Below, piece after piece: positions 4,508 through 5,312 of a stretch of DNA of 5,312 nucleotides; position 1 is the first letter of the stretch, and every line of letters starts with the position of its first letter. The notes beneath the pieces were generated by a model, which saw only the letters and a program-made list of their open reading frames with translations, was not told where the DNA came from and did no database searches. The stretch is from CAZHJA01 sp964532865 (GTDB lineage Bacteria > Patescibacteriota > Microgenomatia > UBA1406 > GWC2-37-13), in NCBI GenBank assembly GCA_964532865.1, contig CAZHJA010000048.1, positions 1-5,312 of the forward strand, read 5' to 3'. A program made the translations under genes and the position numbers.

Positions 4508-5312
4508 AAAGCTTAATATATTTTTTCCAATCTTTATTAATTCTTGTTCTGTGAATTTTATTTAATTTTTTTTCTTGTGTTAATTGTTTTTTGTATGAAT
4601 CTTTAACAACTGATTTATGCTTGTTGTCTATTTTATTTAGAAAGTAAGTAAAAAGACCTATCCAATCCTTGATATCTAACTCACTTGGTTTTGATGTAGG
4701 AGAAAACCCTAATTCCTTAGATAGTTTGAGAATCACTTTTTTTCCATAAATATCTGAAAGCCCTTTGGAAACATTAGACTTGAACTGATTAAAGGCGTAT
4801 ACGATAAAATTTTCATAACTCTCTTTGTTTTTATGTTGAACTAGTGGCTTTTTTCTTTTTTTAATTCTTAAAAGAACCGCATCTACATTGGGTTTTGGGA
4901 AAAAGTCATAATGCATAAACTCATAAAAGATGCTTAGTTCAAATAATGACTTTAATAAAATAGAAATTTGACTATTTTTAATATCAATTGGTTTTCCAAC
5001 AAACTTCTTTGCGGCTTCTTTTTGGACAATAAGGTAAGTATCTTCAGGCGGATTTCTAGCTTGCGTTAACTTTTTAATTACTTCTGAGGTTATATTAAAT
5101 GGAATATTTGAAAATACTTTATAACTGTAACTTGGTAGAGAGTGTGTCAAGAAGTTTTCTAGTCTTAATTCTAATAATCTTTCATTTTCAAATCTTTGTG
5201 CTAACTTATTAAATAGGTTTCTGTCTATTTCAAATGCAATAACTTTTTTTGCTTTTTTAAGAAGCTCCTGCGTGATTATTCCTTGGCCTGCGCCTATTTC
5301 ATATACAATATC
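4506..5312 (-). CDS. Erm/KsgA-family rRNA adenine N6-dimethyltransferase, 5' partial
   Basis: The frame is open from the stop at 4506 to the window edge (268 residues visible); the start is outside, probably a few tens of residues further. Motif I is Y-E-I-G-A-G-Q-G-I-I-T (4-14), strand 2 ends A-F-E-I-D (26-30), and the catalytic motif IV is N-I-P-F (69-72), where this family positions the target adenine. K-E-A-A-K-K-F-V-G follows, then F-F-P-K-P-N-V-D-A-V-L-L-R, shared by KsgA and Erm proteins. N-I-P-F, the D-W-I-G-L-F segment and a basic tail with H-R-T-R-I-N-K-D-W-K-K favour Erm-like 23S rRNA methylation (A2058 in known Erm, giving macrolide-lincosamide-streptogramin B resistance) over KsgA 16S rRNA methylation. 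Resistance is not proven. A TTG at 5150 is internal, since both SAM-binding motifs lie upstream of it. Confidence 0.82.
   Translation of the reverse strand, partial: DIVYEIGAGQGIITQELLKKAKKVIAFEIDRNLFNKLAQRFENERLLELRLENFLTHSLPSYSYKVFSNIPFNITSEVIKKLTQARNPPEDTYLIVQKEAAKKFVGKPIDIKNSQISILLKSLFELSIFYEFMHYDFFPKPNVDAVLLRIKKRKKPLVQHKNKESYENFIVYAFNQFKSNVSKGLSDIYGKKVILKLSKELGFSPTSKPSELDIKDWIGLFTYFLNKIDNKHKSVVKDSYKKQLTQEKKLNKIHRTRINKDWKKYIKL

Noticed and set aside
5148..5150. TTG as start of the rRNA methyltransferase (minus strand)
   Set aside because: The same frame continues to the window edge and encodes the SAM-binding motif E-I-G-A-G-Q-G and A-F-E-I-D upstream of this codon, so it is an internal leucine.

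Overview
The window is AT-rich bacterial DNA with eight protein-coding genes, one of them cut by the right edge. I see no rRNA, tRNA, CRISPR array, insertion sequence or intact mobile element. Small compact genes, low GC, a BrnT/BrnA-type toxin-antitoxin pair, an SplB-like radical SAM protein and promoters placed directly on start codons would fit a Patescibacteria (CPR) genome. That assignment is an inference from style; no marker gene proves it.

Layout. Positions 1-123 hold an unidentified slightly GC-richer tail followed by a good sigma70-type promoter. Positions 124-656 (+) carry a toxin-antitoxin operon, BrnT-like toxin first and CopG/ribbon-helix-helix antitoxin second, overlapping by ATGA. 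Positions 787-1200 (+) encode a stand-alone GyrI-like small-molecule-binding protein. Positions 1290-2671 (+) form a two-gene operon, also ATGA-coupled: an SplB-like radical SAM protein and a HAD-like protein whose usual nucleophile position is not aspartate. Positions 2750-3373 (-) encode a class I SAM-dependent methyltransferase, convergent with the HAD gene and divergent from the next gene. Positions 3475-4452 (+) encode a P-loop nucleotide-kinase-like protein with an extra N-terminal region of about 125 residues; the one row I counted in it is clearly richer in GC than rows counted in two other genes. Positions 4506-5312 (-) encode an Erm/KsgA-family rRNA adenine dimethyltransferase whose N-terminus lies beyond the window.

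The most coherent observation is architectural. All five transcription-unit-leading genes whose 5' ends are visible have a -10 box (TATAAT, TACAAT or TATACT) ending 6-9 nt before the start codon, often with an extended TGn, and no Shine-Dalgarno sequence. This predicts leaderless mRNAs. The antitoxin gene, internal to its operon, does carry an AAGGAG site. The rule also corrects two start codons (GTG 1290 for the radical SAM gene, ATG 3373 for the methyltransferase).

The genes do not form one obvious pathway. The window looks like a patchwork of small independent units. The best candidate for an uncharacterised functional pair is the radical SAM/HAD operon.
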